A stretch of DNA of 64,000 nucleotides, from positions 1-64,000 of the forward strand of contig NZ_JADPKY010000132.1 of the NCBI RefSeq assembly GCF_023074185.1, in the 5' to 3' direction. The translations under genes were made by a program, and so were the position numbers. This document shows, piece by piece, positions 33,837-42,780 of the stretch (the first letter of the stretch is position 1; each line of letters starts with the position of its first letter). The notes under the pieces are model-generated. The model saw only the letters and a program-made list of their open reading frames with translations, was not told the origin of the DNA and did no database searches. Source of the DNA: Bradyrhizobium sp. 132. Its GTDB lineage: Bacteria > Pseudomonadota > Alphaproteobacteria > Rhizobiales > Xanthobacteraceae.

Positions 33837-35432
33837 CTATTCCTTCTTGGTCGCCCAGTGGAACATGACCAGATTGTCGGCGCGCTGCGGCAGGTTGACC
33901 TTTTTCGATACGCCCCAGGCCAGCGCCTGCTGGTGCAGCGGAATATAGGCCCAGTCCTTGATGCTGATCTCATACGCCTGCTTGATCAGCTGATTGCGTT
34001 TGGTGGTGTCGGTTTCGACCAGCACCTTGTCGGTGATGGCGTCGAATTCCTTGTTGCAATAGCCACCAAGATTGGCTTCGCCCCGCGAGGATTTCGCATC
34101 GTCGCGGCATCCCATGATGTCGTTCAGCACATTGTGGGAATCCATCGTGCTCGGCGTCCAGCCCAGCATGAAGAACGAGGTCTGGTAACCACCCTGCTTC
34201 AGCACCTTGGCGAAGTACTGCGCCTTGGGCTGTGCCAGCAGATTGATCTTGACGCCGATGCGGGCAAGCATGCCGACGACGGCCTGGCAGATCGCGGCAT
34301 CGTTGACGTAGCGGTCGTTCGGACAATCCATCGTGACCTCGAAGCCGTCGGGGTAGCCGGCCTCGGTCAGGAGTTTCTTGGCGCCGTCAGGATCGAATTT
34401 TGGCCGCGTGAACTCCTTGGACAGTGCGAACAGTTCGGGCGCGATCATCAGTGCCGACGGTGTCGACAGTCCCCGCATCACGCGCGTCTTGATCAGCTCG
34501 ATATCGATCGCCTTGTAGAACGCCTCCCGGACCTTGACGTCCTTGAACGGGTTCTTGCCCTTGATGTTGGAATAGAGCAGCTCGTCGCGAACCGTGTCGA
34601 ATCCGATGAAGATGGTGCGAAGCTCCGGCGCCTTCAGCACCTGGGCATTCGGGCTCGCATCGACGCGGGCAATGTCCTGGATCGGCACCGGCTCGATGAC
34701 GTCGACCTCGCCCGAAAGCAGCGCAGCGACGCGGGTGGCGTCGGAGGCGATCGGGGTGAAGATGATCTCCTTCAGGTTGCCTTCCATCTTGCCCCAGTAA
34801 TTGGGGTTGGCCTTGAACACGGTCTTCACGCCGGGCTGATGGCTCTCGATGATGAAGGGACCGGTACCGTTCTCGTGCAGCGAGGCGTAGCTCGGCGAGG
34901 TCGCGGACACCGGGGTCGGCTCGACGGCCTTGTTCTCCTCAGCCCACTTCTTGTCCATGATGTACCAGACGTCCCACGCCGAATGCAGGATGGGATTGGG
35001 CGAGGGCAGGACGAAATCGACCGTGTAGTCGTCGACCTTGACGACCTTGACGTCAGGCGCCAGGCGGGTCTGCATGTTCGAGTTTTTGTTTCGGACACGA
35101 TCGGCGGAGAACAGCACGTCGTCGGCGGTGAAGGGGTCGCCGTTGTGGAATTTTACGCCCTTTCGCAAATGGAAGCGCCACCGGGTCGGCTCCGGAGTTT
35201 CCCAGCTCTCCGCCAGCGCCGGAATGATCTTGAGGTCCTTGTCGCGCGCGGTGAGGCCCTGATAGACGTGACCGAGATGGGCGTGGGTGGTGGACTCGTT
35301 CAGCGAGTAGGGATCAAGCGACTTCAGGTCGCCCTGGTTGGCATAGCGCAGCGTCTGGCTCGACGCTGGCGACATCGTCAACGCAAGCATACCGGCGAGC
35401 GTCGCCGCAAACAGAGTTCGACCGACTGACAT
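33837..35432 (-). CDS. Peptide ABC transporter substrate-binding protein (SBP_bac_5), system 2
   Basis: A 531-residue periplasmic binding protein with a signal peptide (VGRTLFAATLAGMLALTMSPASSQ). Family text includes NQGDLKSLDPYSLNES, WRFHLRKGVKFHNGDPFTADDV and PQRADNLVMFHW near the end. ATG 35432 has GAGAGGG upstream; an open frame back to 35675 is not supported. It heads the minus-strand locus and so lies next to the main promoter region (35433-35726). The ligand is not evident; relatives bind peptides, glutathione, nickel or sugars. Confidence 0.92.
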   Translation of the reverse strand: MSVGRTLFAATLAGMLALTMSPASSQTLRYANQGDLKSLDPYSLNESTTHAHLGHVYQGLTARDKDLKIIPALAESWETPEPTRWRFHLRKGVKFHNGDPFTADDVLFSADRVRNKNSNMQTRLAPDVKVVKVDDYTVDFVLPSPNPILHSAWDVWYIMDKKWAEENKAVEPTPVSATSPSYASLHENGTGPFIIESHQPGVKTVFKANPNYWGKMEGNLKEIIFTPIASDATRVAALLSGEVDVIEPVPIQDIARVDASPNAQVLKAPELRTIFIGFDTVRDELLYSNIKGKNPFKDVKVREAFYKAIDIELIKTRVMRGLSTPSALMIAPELFALSKEFTRPKFDPDGAKKLLTEAGYPDGFEVTMDCPNDRYVNDAAICQAVVGMLARIGVKINLLAQPKAQYFAKVLKQGGYQTSFFMLGWTPSTMDSHNVLNDIMGCRDDAKSSRGEANLGGYCNKEFDAITDKVLVETDTTKRNQLIKQAYEISIKDWAYIPLHQQALAWGVSKKVNLPQRADNLVMFHWATKKE

Positions 35433-35551
35433 TCTTGACCCTCTCAACTCTGCCGCGCCGTGATTTTTGATTGTTCGGCGGGCGTCCCAATCCATGTTGC
35501 CCAGAGTTCTCGACCCGTGCAAGCGCCATTGCAGCAAGGAACGCGCCAAGT

Positions 35552-35565
35552 TGCACCGCTGTGCA
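35552..35565. promoter_or_regulatory. Short inverted repeat TGCAC-cgct-GTGCA in a divergent promoter region
   Basis: Within the 294-base gap between the divergent genes at 35432 (-) and 35727 (+), a perfect 5-bp inverted repeat with a four-base spacer is flanked by TTGCA and GCAGCAA. TGC/GCA-rich palindromes are typical of PhaR-type boxes, so this is a candidate operator. No further conserved element is seen in the gap. Confidence 0.3.
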
Positions 35566-35726
35566 GCAATGCTGACCGACAATCGGGGGACGAGGGGCCG
35601 ATTTTGATTGACCATATCCATCGAACGCGGAAGCCGGCGCCTAGCCGCGTGCCTCAGGTCGCTTGCGTTGCACACCGTGTCGCGGCGATACTATATGAAG
35701 CCGCTCGAATCTCATCTGGAGGGGAT

Positions 35727-35984
35727 ATGAAAGTTAATATCGAAATCGACTGCACCCCCCTGGAAGCCCGTCAGTTCTTCGGACTACCCGACGTGATGCC
35801 GATGCAGGCCGCGGTGATGGACAAGTTGCAGCAGCAGATGATGTCCAACATCGATAAGGTTTCGCCGGAATCGCTGATCCAGAGCTGGTTCACCTTCGAT
35901 CCCAAGATCGCGGAGCGGTTTCAGGACATGTTCGTCACCATGGCCGGTCTCGGCGGCACGCGCAGCGGCGACAAGAAGAAATAA
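35727..35984 (+). CDS. Small conserved protein (DUF6489-like)
   Basis: An 85-residue acidic-to-neutral protein beginning MKVNIEIDCTPLEARQFFGL and ending in a lysine tail (GDKKK). I believe it belongs to a small family known as DUF6489, of unknown function. It has no signal peptide or membrane helix; CTPLEARQFFGLPDV and SPESLIQSWF look helical. A strong ribosome-binding site (GGAGGGG) precedes it, and its stop overlaps the start of a lipase-like hydrolase gene, so it may assist that enzyme or a storage-lipid process. Confidence 0.7.
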   Translation: MKVNIEIDCTPLEARQFFGLPDVMPMQAAVMDKLQQQMMSNIDKVSPESLIQSWFTFDPKIAERFQDMFVTMAGLGGTRSGDKKK

Positions 35985-36784
35985 TGCCGCCCGTCCCGGA
36001 CGGGCCGCAGTCCTCAGGCCGGCTTCATCCGCCGGGCCTTGGTCTGCTGCTCGCCGAAGCCCGTGGGTTATTCGAATTCAATGCCAGCCTGCTGTTGTCG
36101 CCGGTTCTGATGCGTGCGCCGAAAGGCGATGGCCATCCAGTACTGGCGCTGCCGGGCTTTCTCGCCAGCGACTTCTCGATGGCGCCGATGCGGCGCTATC
36201 TCGGTGCGCTCGGCTATGAGGCACATGCCTGGCGGATGGGGCGCAACCTCGGCGGGCTGGGACGGATGCGGGATTTGCTGCGCGCCCGTCTCGCTGCAAT
36301 CCATGCTGCGAGCGGACGCAAGGTCAGTCTGGTTGGATGGAGTCTCGGCGGCGTCTATGCGCGCGATCTCGCGCTCCAGGCGCCCGACATGGTCCGCAAT
36401 GTCATCACGCTCGGCAGCCCTTTTGCCAATGACATACGAGCGACCAATGCGACGCGGCTCTACGAGATGATGTCCGGCGAACGGGTGGAGGATTTCGCCG
36501 AGCTGCGCGAGGCGATCGCCGGCGATCTGCCGGTGCCGGCAACCTCGGTCTATTCGCGTGCCGACGGCATCGTGAACTGGCGGACCTGCCTGCTACGTCC
36601 CTCCGACCGCGCCGAGAACATCGAGGTGCACCTGGCGAGCCATATCGGGCTCGGGGTGAATCCCGCAGCGCTTTGGGTCGTGGCGGACCGTCTTGCGCAA
36701 CCGGAGGGGGAGTTCTCGCCATTTGACCGGGCGGGGCCGTTTGCCATTGCATATGCCCCGCCGGAACAGGCAGTATCGGCCTGA
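35984..36784 (+). CDS. Lipase-like alpha/beta hydrolase
   Basis: A 266-residue hydrolase. The nucleophile serine is in LVGWSLGGVYARDLA, the acid is probably D in YSRADGIVNW, and the histidine is in ASHIGLGVNPAAL. It has a close relative in this window at 49207-49977. The lid-free, triacylglycerol lipase-like layout and the position between a small conserved protein and a wax ester synthase/DGAT-type gene suggest an ester or lipid substrate. No signal peptide, so cytoplasmic. The start shares one base with the stop of the preceding gene (TAATG). Confidence 0.82.
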   Translation: MPPVPDGPQSSGRLHPPGLGLLLAEARGLFEFNASLLLSPVLMRAPKGDGHPVLALPGFLASDFSMAPMRRYLGALGYEAHAWRMGRNLGGLGRMRDLLRARLAAIHAASGRKVSLVGWSLGGVYARDLALQAPDMVRNVITLGSPFANDIRATNATRLYEMMSGERVEDFAELREAIAGDLPVPATSVYSRADGIVNWRTCLLRPSDRAENIEVHLASHIGLGVNPAALWVVADRLAQPEGEFSPFDRAGPFAIAYAPPEQAVSA

Positions 36785-36829
36785 CGAGAAGTGCCGCTAA
36801 GGCGCCCGTCAAATACTCGGGAGGGAATT

Positions 36830-38380
36830 ATGGCTGACGGTAAGAAGCTGTCGTCGCTGGACGCATCATTTCTTTATCTGGAAACGCCGGAAATGCCGAT
36901 GCATGTCGGCAGCATGGCCATCTTTCGCCTGCCGGACGACTACAAAGGCGACTTCTTCGAAGACTTCAAGGCAATGATCGTCTCGCGCCTGCACATCGCG
37001 CCGATCCTCAAGGCGCGGCTGGAGAAGGCGCCGCTCGACATCGATCATCCTTCCTGGGTCGAGGACGATCAGTTCGACATCGACCGTCACATCTTCCGGG
37101 CCAGCCTGCCGCAGCCGCGCGATCGCGCCACGCTCGAGCGCATCGTCGGCTGGATGCACGCCAAGCTCTTGAACCGCGCCCGCCCGCTCTGGGAGTTCTA
37201 CGTGTTCGAGGGCATGAAGGACAACGAGGTCGGGCTTTATTCCAAGATGCATCATGCCGCCATTGACGGCGGCGCCGGTGCGGCGCTCACCAACATGATC
37301 TACGACATCTCGCCGACCCCCCGCAAGGTCGATCCGCCGACTGCAGGAGCCAAGCCCGGACCGGAGCCGCGCGACATCGCCGCGAACCTGCTCGATTCCT
37401 ATCAGCAGTTCATCACCCAGCCGCTCGATGCATCGGCGGCCGCGAAGAATTTGCAACTGCCGCGCACCGGCAAGAGCGACATCGGCTCGATCCTGTTCGA
37501 CAATGCGATGTACCAGATCGAGAGCGCGGTGCGCTTCGCCGGCAACATCCCGACCATGGTCAAGAGCGTCTCCGAGGTGCTCGGCAAGATTTCCGATCCG
37601 AAGTCGCGCGAGAGTCTCGCCAGCATGGTGTCGCCGCCGACCATGCTCAACAAATCGATCTCGTCCGAGCGCAGCTTCGCCGGCGTCTCGATCTCGCTGT
37701 CGCGATCCAAGGCGCTGGCCAAGCAGGCCGGCGGCAAGCTCAACGACGTGGTGCTGGCGCTCGCTTCCGGTGTGGTCCGGCGCTACCTGAAGGAGCACAG
37801 CACCCTGCCGGCGAAATCGCTGACCGCGGCGGTGCCGATCTCCTTGCGTGAAGAGGGCAACACCGAGGCCAACAACCAGGTGTTCGGCATGATCTGCTCG
37901 ATCGCGACCAACATCGAGGATCCCAAGGCGCGGCTGGAAGCCATTATCGCGCAATCGACCAAGTCCAAGGAGATGTCGCATCCGCTGCGGGCGCTGATGC
38001 CGCAGATATCCAACATCTCGATGCTGGGCGCGCCGATGATGATGCAGATTCTGGCACTGGTCTACAGCCGCTCGAACCTCTCGGATGTGTTGCCGCCGGC
38101 CGCCAACATCACGGTGTCCAACGTACCGGGGCCGCGGCAAACGCTCTACGCCGCGGGCGCCGAGTTGTTGCACATCTTCCCGGTATCAATCTCGACCCAT
38201 GGACAGGCTCTCAACATCACTGTGCAGAGCTATCGCGACCAGCTCGATTTCGGCTTCATCGTCGGCGCCAACATCATTCCGCATGTGCAGGTGATGTGCG
38301 ACATGCTGCCGGAGGAGTTTGCCGCACTCGAAGCGGCCTATGCATCCCCGGTGGCCGACATCAAGGGCGCCGCGGAGTAG
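36830..38380 (+). CDS. Wax ester synthase/diacylglycerol acyltransferase (WS/DGAT family)
   Basis: A 516-residue acyltransferase of the WES family. The N-terminal domain begins LSSLDASFLYLETPEMPMHVG, and the catalytic HHxxxDG motif is at MHHAAIDGGAG. The C-terminal domain has LNDVVLALASGVVRRYL and NVPGPRQTLYAAGAELLHIFPVS, a conserved family stretch. It transfers acyl groups from acyl-CoA to fatty alcohols or diacylglycerol to make neutral storage lipid. ATG 36830 has GGGAGGG upstream. The neighbours (lipase-like hydrolase, epoxide hydrolase-like protein, fatty-acid type P450) support lipid metabolism. Confidence 0.93.
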   Translation: MADGKKLSSLDASFLYLETPEMPMHVGSMAIFRLPDDYKGDFFEDFKAMIVSRLHIAPILKARLEKAPLDIDHPSWVEDDQFDIDRHIFRASLPQPRDRATLERIVGWMHAKLLNRARPLWEFYVFEGMKDNEVGLYSKMHHAAIDGGAGAALTNMIYDISPTPRKVDPPTAGAKPGPEPRDIAANLLDSYQQFITQPLDASAAAKNLQLPRTGKSDIGSILFDNAMYQIESAVRFAGNIPTMVKSVSEVLGKISDPKSRESLASMVSPPTMLNKSISSERSFAGVSISLSRSKALAKQAGGKLNDVVLALASGVVRRYLKEHSTLPAKSLTAAVPISLREEGNTEANNQVFGMICSIATNIEDPKARLEAIIAQSTKSKEMSHPLRALMPQISNISMLGAPMMMQILALVYSRSNLSDVLPPAANITVSNVPGPRQTLYAAGAELLHIFPVSISTHGQALNITVQSYRDQLDFGFIVGANIIPHVQVMCDMLPEEFAALEAAYASPVADIKGAAE

Positions 38381-38390
38381 GAATGTGTCG

Positions 38391-39383
38391 ATGATTGAAA
38401 TGCCGCCGCTCAAGTTCGCGCAGACGAACGGAATCCGCATGGGCTATTACGAGGCGGGTCCGGCCGATGACAAGCCGATCGTGCTGTGCCACGGCTGGCC
38501 CGAGCTTGCTTTCTCCTGGCGCCACCAGATCAAGGCGCTGAGCGAGGCCGGCATCCGGGTGATCGCGCCGGACCAGCGCGGCTATGGTGCGAGCGACCGG
38601 CCCGAGCCTGTCGAAGACTACGACATGGAGCATTTGACCGGCGATCTCGTCGGGCTGCTCGATCATCTGAACATCGATAAGGCGATCTTCGTCGGCCACG
38701 ACTGGGGCGGCTTCGTTGTCTGGCAGATGCCGCTGCGGCATCCATCGCGCGTGGCCGGTGTGGTCGGCGTCAACACGCCGCATTGGGACCGTGCGCCGAT
38801 CGATCCGATCGCGCTGTTCCGCCAGCGCTTCGGCGATCAGATGTACATCGTCCAATTCCAGGATCCTGCGCGCGAACCGGACAAGATCTTTGGCAGCCGC
38901 GTCGAGCAGACCTTTGACGCCTTCATGCGCAAGCCTTTGGCGCGGCCGGAGGCGAAACCGGCTGAGACGCCGATCGCGGGCGTTGGTGCCTCGTCAAAGA
39001 CCAATCTCGCCTTTCCGCAGATGATCGCGGCCTATGACGCAAAGCACGATCCGCGCACGCCGATCCTGTCGGCCGACGAGAAGAAAATCTTCGTCGATAC
39101 GTTTACAAGAACCGGCTTCACCGGCGGCATCAATTGGTATCGCAATTTTACGCGCAATTGGGAGCGGTCGAAGGAGCTCGATCATCACGTGCATGTGCCG
39201 TCATTGATGATCATGGCGGAGAACGATGCCGTGCTGCCGCCGTCGGCGGCGGATGGCATGGAGAAGCTGATCGGTGATCTCGAGAAATATCTGGTGAAGG
39301 ACAGCGGCCATTGGACGCAGCAGGAGAAGCCGGAAGAGGTCAGCGCCAAATTGATCGAATGGCGTAGAAGGCGGTTCGGCTAA
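38391..39383 (+). CDS. Epoxide hydrolase-like alpha/beta hydrolase
   Basis: A 330-residue alpha/beta hydrolase. The oxyanion region is LCHGWPELAFSWRHQI and the nucleophile aspartate is in FVGHDWGGFVVWQMP (HDWGG, the epoxide hydrolase form). The histidine is near KDSGHWTQQEKPEEV. Two ring-opening tyrosines are expected in the cap but I could not assign them with confidence. It probably hydrolyses epoxides, perhaps of fatty acids made by the P450 gene next door; a haloalkane dehalogenase is less likely. It starts ten bases after the WS/DGAT gene. Confidence 0.87.
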   Translation: MIEMPPLKFAQTNGIRMGYYEAGPADDKPIVLCHGWPELAFSWRHQIKALSEAGIRVIAPDQRGYGASDRPEPVEDYDMEHLTGDLVGLLDHLNIDKAIFVGHDWGGFVVWQMPLRHPSRVAGVVGVNTPHWDRAPIDPIALFRQRFGDQMYIVQFQDPAREPDKIFGSRVEQTFDAFMRKPLARPEAKPAETPIAGVGASSKTNLAFPQMIAAYDAKHDPRTPILSADEKKIFVDTFTRTGFTGGINWYRNFTRNWERSKELDHHVHVPSLMIMAENDAVLPPSAADGMEKLIGDLEKYLVKDSGHWTQQEKPEEVSAKLIEWRRRRFG

Positions 39384-39400
39384 CTGGTCATTGCGAACTC

Positions 39401-39486
39401 GTCATTGCGAGGAGCGGAGCGACGAAGCAATCCAGGCTGTCTCCGCGGATATATTTCTGGATTGCTTCGCTTCGCTCGCAATGACG
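39401..39486. repeat. Dispersed palindromic repeat, family A, copy 3
   Basis: Begins GTCATTGCGAGGAGCGGAGC and ends CTTCGCTCGCAATGACG, with GCAATCCAG/CTGGATTGC inside. An extra copy of the terminus GTCATTGCGA lies just to the left at 39387-39396, three bases after the stop of the epoxide hydrolase-like gene. Reading through the repeat adds 41 false residues to the CYP102-type gene. Confidence 0.85.
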
Positions 39487-39513
39487 ACATTGAGGCAGGG
39501 GGACTACATTTCG

Positions 39514-42500
39514 ATGTCATCGAAGAACCGTCTGGACCCGATCCCGCAGCCGCCGACCAAGCCGGTGGTCGGCAACATGCTGTCGCTGGATTCGGCGGCT
39601 CCGGTGCAGCACCTGACGCGGCTTGCCAAGGAATTAGGCCCGATCTTCTGGCTCGACATGATGGGCTCGCCGATCGTCGTCGTCTCCGGCCACGATCTGG
39701 TTGACGAGCTGTCTGACGAGAAGCGGTTCGACAAGGCGGTACGCGGCGCGTTGCGACGCGTGCGCGCGGTCGGTGGTGACGGCCTTTTCACAGCCGACAC
39801 CAGGGAGCCCAACTGGAGCAAGGCGCACAACATCCTGATCCAGCCGTTCGGCAACCGCGCCATGCAGTCCTATCACCCGAGCATGGTCGACATCGCCGAG
39901 CAACTCGTCAGCAAATGGGAGCGGCTCAACGCCGACGACGAGATCGACGTCGTCCACGACATGACGGCGTTGACATTGGACACGATCGGCCTGTGCGGCT
40001 TCGAGTACCGCTTCAATTCTTTCTACCGGGGCGACTACCATCCTTTCGTCGAGTCGCTGGTGCGCTCGCTCGAAACCATCATGATGACGCGCGGCCTGCC
40101 GTTCGAGCAGATATGGATGCAGAAGCGGCGCAAGACCATGGGCGAAGACGTCGCCTTCATGAACAAAATGGTGGACGAGATCATCGCCGAGCGGCGCAAG
40201 AACGCGGATGCGATCGACGACAAGAAGGACATGTTGGCTGCGATGATGACCGGCGTCGACCGCTCGACCGGCGAGCAGCTCGACGACGTCAACATCCGTT
40301 ACCAGATCAACACGTTCCTGATCGCAGGCCACGAGACCACCAGCGGCCTGTTGTCGTGCACGATCTATGCGCTGCTAAAACACCCGGACATTCTCAAGAA
40401 GGCCTATGACGAGGTCGATCGCGTCCTCGGCCCCGACGCCAACGCGAAGCCGACTTACCAGCAGGTGACGCAGCTCACCTACATCGCGCAGATTTTGAAG
40501 GAGTCACTGCGGCTGTGGCCGCCGGCGCCGGCCTATGGCATCTCGCCGCTGAACGACGAGACCATCGGCGGCGGCAAGTACAAGCTTCGGAAGGGTACGT
40601 TCACCACCATCCTGGTGACCGCGCTGCATCGCGATCCCTCGGTCTGGGGTCCGAACCCGGATGCCTTCGATCCAGAGAATTTCAGCCGTGACGCGGAAGC
40701 CAAGCGACCGATCAACGCCTGGAAGCCGTTCGGCAACGGCCAGCGGGCGTGCATCGGCCGCGGCTTCGCCATGCACGAGGCCGCGCTCGCGCTCGGCATG
40801 ATCCTCCAGCGCTTCAAGCTGATCGACCACCAGCGCTACCAGATGCACCTGAAGGAAACGCTGACGATGAAGCCGGAAGGCTTCAAGATCAAGGTCCGTC
40901 CGCGCGCCGATCGCGAGCGCGGCGCTTATGGTGGGACTGTCGCCGCGGCCGCTTCGGCACCGAAGGCACCGCGTCAGCCGACCGCGCGGCTCGGTCACAA
41001 CACGCCGATGCTGGTTCTCTACGGCTCCAATCTCGGCACCGCCGAGGAACTCGCGACGCGCATGGCCGACCTTGCCGAGATCAACGGCTTTGCCGTGCAT
41101 CTCGGGCCTCTCGACGACTATGTCGGCAAGCTGCCGCAGGAGGGCGGCGTGCTGATCATCTGCGCCTCCTATAACGGCGCGCCGCCTGACAATGCGGCGC
41201 AATTCGTCAAATGGCTCGGCGATGAGCTGCCGAAGGATGCGTTTGCCAATGTGCGCTACGCCGTGTTCGGCTGCGGCAACAGCGACTGGGCTGCGACCTA
41301 TCAATCGGTGCCGCGCTTCATCGACGAGCAATTGTCGGCGCATGGCGCGCGCGCGGTCTACCCGCGCGGCGAAGGCGATGCGCGCAGCGATCTCGACGGC
41401 CAGTTTCAGAAATGGTTCCCGGCGGCCGCCCAGGTGGCGACCAAGGAATTCGGTGTCGACTGGAATTTCACCCGGACCGCGGAGGACGATCCGCTCTACG
41501 CGATCGAGCCGGTCGCGGTGACCGCCGTCAACACCATCGTCGCCCAGGGCGGCGCGGTGGCGATGAAGGTGCTGGTCAACGACGAGCTTCAGAACAAGAC
41601 CGGGACCAATCCCTCGGAGCGCTCGACGCGCCATATCGAGGTGGAACTGCCGTCCAACATTTCGTACCGCGTCGGCGATCATCTGAGTGTGGTCCCGCGC
41701 AACGATCCGACGCTGGTGGATTCGGTCGCCCGTCGCTTCGGCTTCCTGCCGGCGGACCAGATCAGGCTTCAAGTCGCCGAAGGCCGTCGCGCGCAATTGC
41801 CGGTCGGCGATGCCGTGTCGGTCGGCCGCCTGCTCAGCGAGTTCGTCGAGCTCCAGCAAGTGGCGACACGGAAGCAGATCCAGATCATGGCGGAGCACAC
41901 GCGTTGCCCCGTCACGAAACCAAAACTGCTGGCCTTCGTTGGCGAGGAGGCCGAGCCGCTTGAGCGTTATCGCAGCGAGATTCTGGCAAGACGAAAATCG
42001 GTGTTCGACCTGCTGCTCGAACATCCGGCTTGCGAATTGCCGTTCCATGTCTATCTGGAAATGCTCTCGCTGCTGGCGCCGCGCTATTACTCGATCTCGT
42101 CTTCGCCGTCGGTCGATCCGGCGCGTTGCAGCGTCACGATCGGCGTGGTCGAAGGGCCGGCGGCGTCGGGGCGCGGAACCTACAAGGGCATCTGCTCGAA
42201 CTATCTCGCAAATCGACGCGCGGGCGATGCGATCTATGCAACGGTGCGTGAGACCAAGGCCGGCTTCCGGCTCCCGGATGATCCATCCGTGCCGATCATC
42301 ATGATCGGACCAGGCACGGGGCTTGCGCCGTTCCGCGGCTTCCTCCAGGAGCGCGCCGCGCGCAAGGCGAAGGGCAGCGCCCTCGGCCCGTCCCTGCTGT
42401 TCTTCGGCTGCCGCCATCCCGATCAGGATTTTCTCTACGCGGACGAGCTGAAGGCGCTGGCCGCAAGCGGCATCACCGAGCTGTTCACGGCGTTCTCGCG

Positions 42501-42750
42501 CGCGGATGGACTGAAGACCTATGTCCAGCACGTCCTCGTCGCGCAGAGGGACAAGGTCTGGCCGCTGATCGTGCAGGGCGCGACCGTCTATGTCTGCGGC
42601 GACGGCGGCAAGATGGAGCCCGACGTGAAAGCGGCGCTGGTCGCGATCCATCGTGAGAAGAGCGGCAGCGATGCCGCCACGGCTGCGCGCTGGATCGACG
42701 ACATGGGCGCGAAGAACCGCTATGTGCTCGACGTCTGGGCGGGTGGGTGA
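39514..42750 (+). CDS. CYP102-type self-sufficient cytochrome P450 monooxygenase fused to NADPH-P450 reductase
   Basis: A 1078-residue fusion closely like P450 BM3 (CYP102A1). The heme domain (about 1-470) has FLIAGHETTSG and the heme loop FGNGQRACIG with the cysteine at residue 413. The FMN domain starts LVLYGSNLGTAEEL with YNGAPPDNAAQFVKWL. The FAD/NADPH part has RYYSISSSPS and MIGPGTGLAPFRGFLQE, ending DVWAGG. It should hydroxylate medium or long acyl chains using NADPH without partners. F92 matches BM3 F87, but the positions of BM3 R47 and Y51, which hold the fatty acid carboxylate, are S52 and V56. ATG 39514 has GGGGGA upstream. I recall that B. japonicum has a CYP102A6. Confidence 0.95.
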   Translation: MSSKNRLDPIPQPPTKPVVGNMLSLDSAAPVQHLTRLAKELGPIFWLDMMGSPIVVVSGHDLVDELSDEKRFDKAVRGALRRVRAVGGDGLFTADTREPNWSKAHNILIQPFGNRAMQSYHPSMVDIAEQLVSKWERLNADDEIDVVHDMTALTLDTIGLCGFEYRFNSFYRGDYHPFVESLVRSLETIMMTRGLPFEQIWMQKRRKTMGEDVAFMNKMVDEIIAERRKNADAIDDKKDMLAAMMTGVDRSTGEQLDDVNIRYQINTFLIAGHETTSGLLSCTIYALLKHPDILKKAYDEVDRVLGPDANAKPTYQQVTQLTYIAQILKESLRLWPPAPAYGISPLNDETIGGGKYKLRKGTFTTILVTALHRDPSVWGPNPDAFDPENFSRDAEAKRPINAWKPFGNGQRACIGRGFAMHEAALALGMILQRFKLIDHQRYQMHLKETLTMKPEGFKIKVRPRADRERGAYGGTVAAAASAPKAPRQPTARLGHNTPMLVLYGSNLGTAEELATRMADLAEINGFAVHLGPLDDYVGKLPQEGGVLIICASYNGAPPDNAAQFVKWLGDELPKDAFANVRYAVFGCGNSDWAATYQSVPRFIDEQLSAHGARAVYPRGEGDARSDLDGQFQKWFPAAAQVATKEFGVDWNFTRTAEDDPLYAIEPVAVTAVNTIVAQGGAVAMKVLVNDELQNKTGTNPSERSTRHIEVELPSNISYRVGDHLSVVPRNDPTLVDSVARRFGFLPADQIRLQVAEGRRAQLPVGDAVSVGRLLSEFVELQQVATRKQIQIMAEHTRCPVTKPKLLAFVGEEAEPLERYRSEILARRKSVFDLLLEHPACELPFHVYLEMLSLLAPRYYSISSSPSVDPARCSVTIGVVEGPAASGRGTYKGICSNYLANRRAGDAIYATVRETKAGFRLPDDPSVPIIMIGPGTGLAPFRGFLQERAARKAKGSALGPSLLFFGCRHPDQDFLYADELKALAASGITELFTAFSRADGLKTYVQHVLVAQRDKVWPLIVQGATVYVCGDGGKMEPDVKAALVAIHREKSGSDAATAARWIDDMGAKNRYVLDVWAGG

Positions 42751-42780
42751 TTGTTCGTCCGATCGTGCTAAAGCTCTCGC

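Noticed and set aside
39391..39513. N-terminal extension of the CYP102-type protein (CEERSDEAIQ...DCFASLAMT)
   Set aside because: This is the translation of a family A repeat; similar text appears at the other repeat copies. ATG 39514 aligns with P450 BM3.
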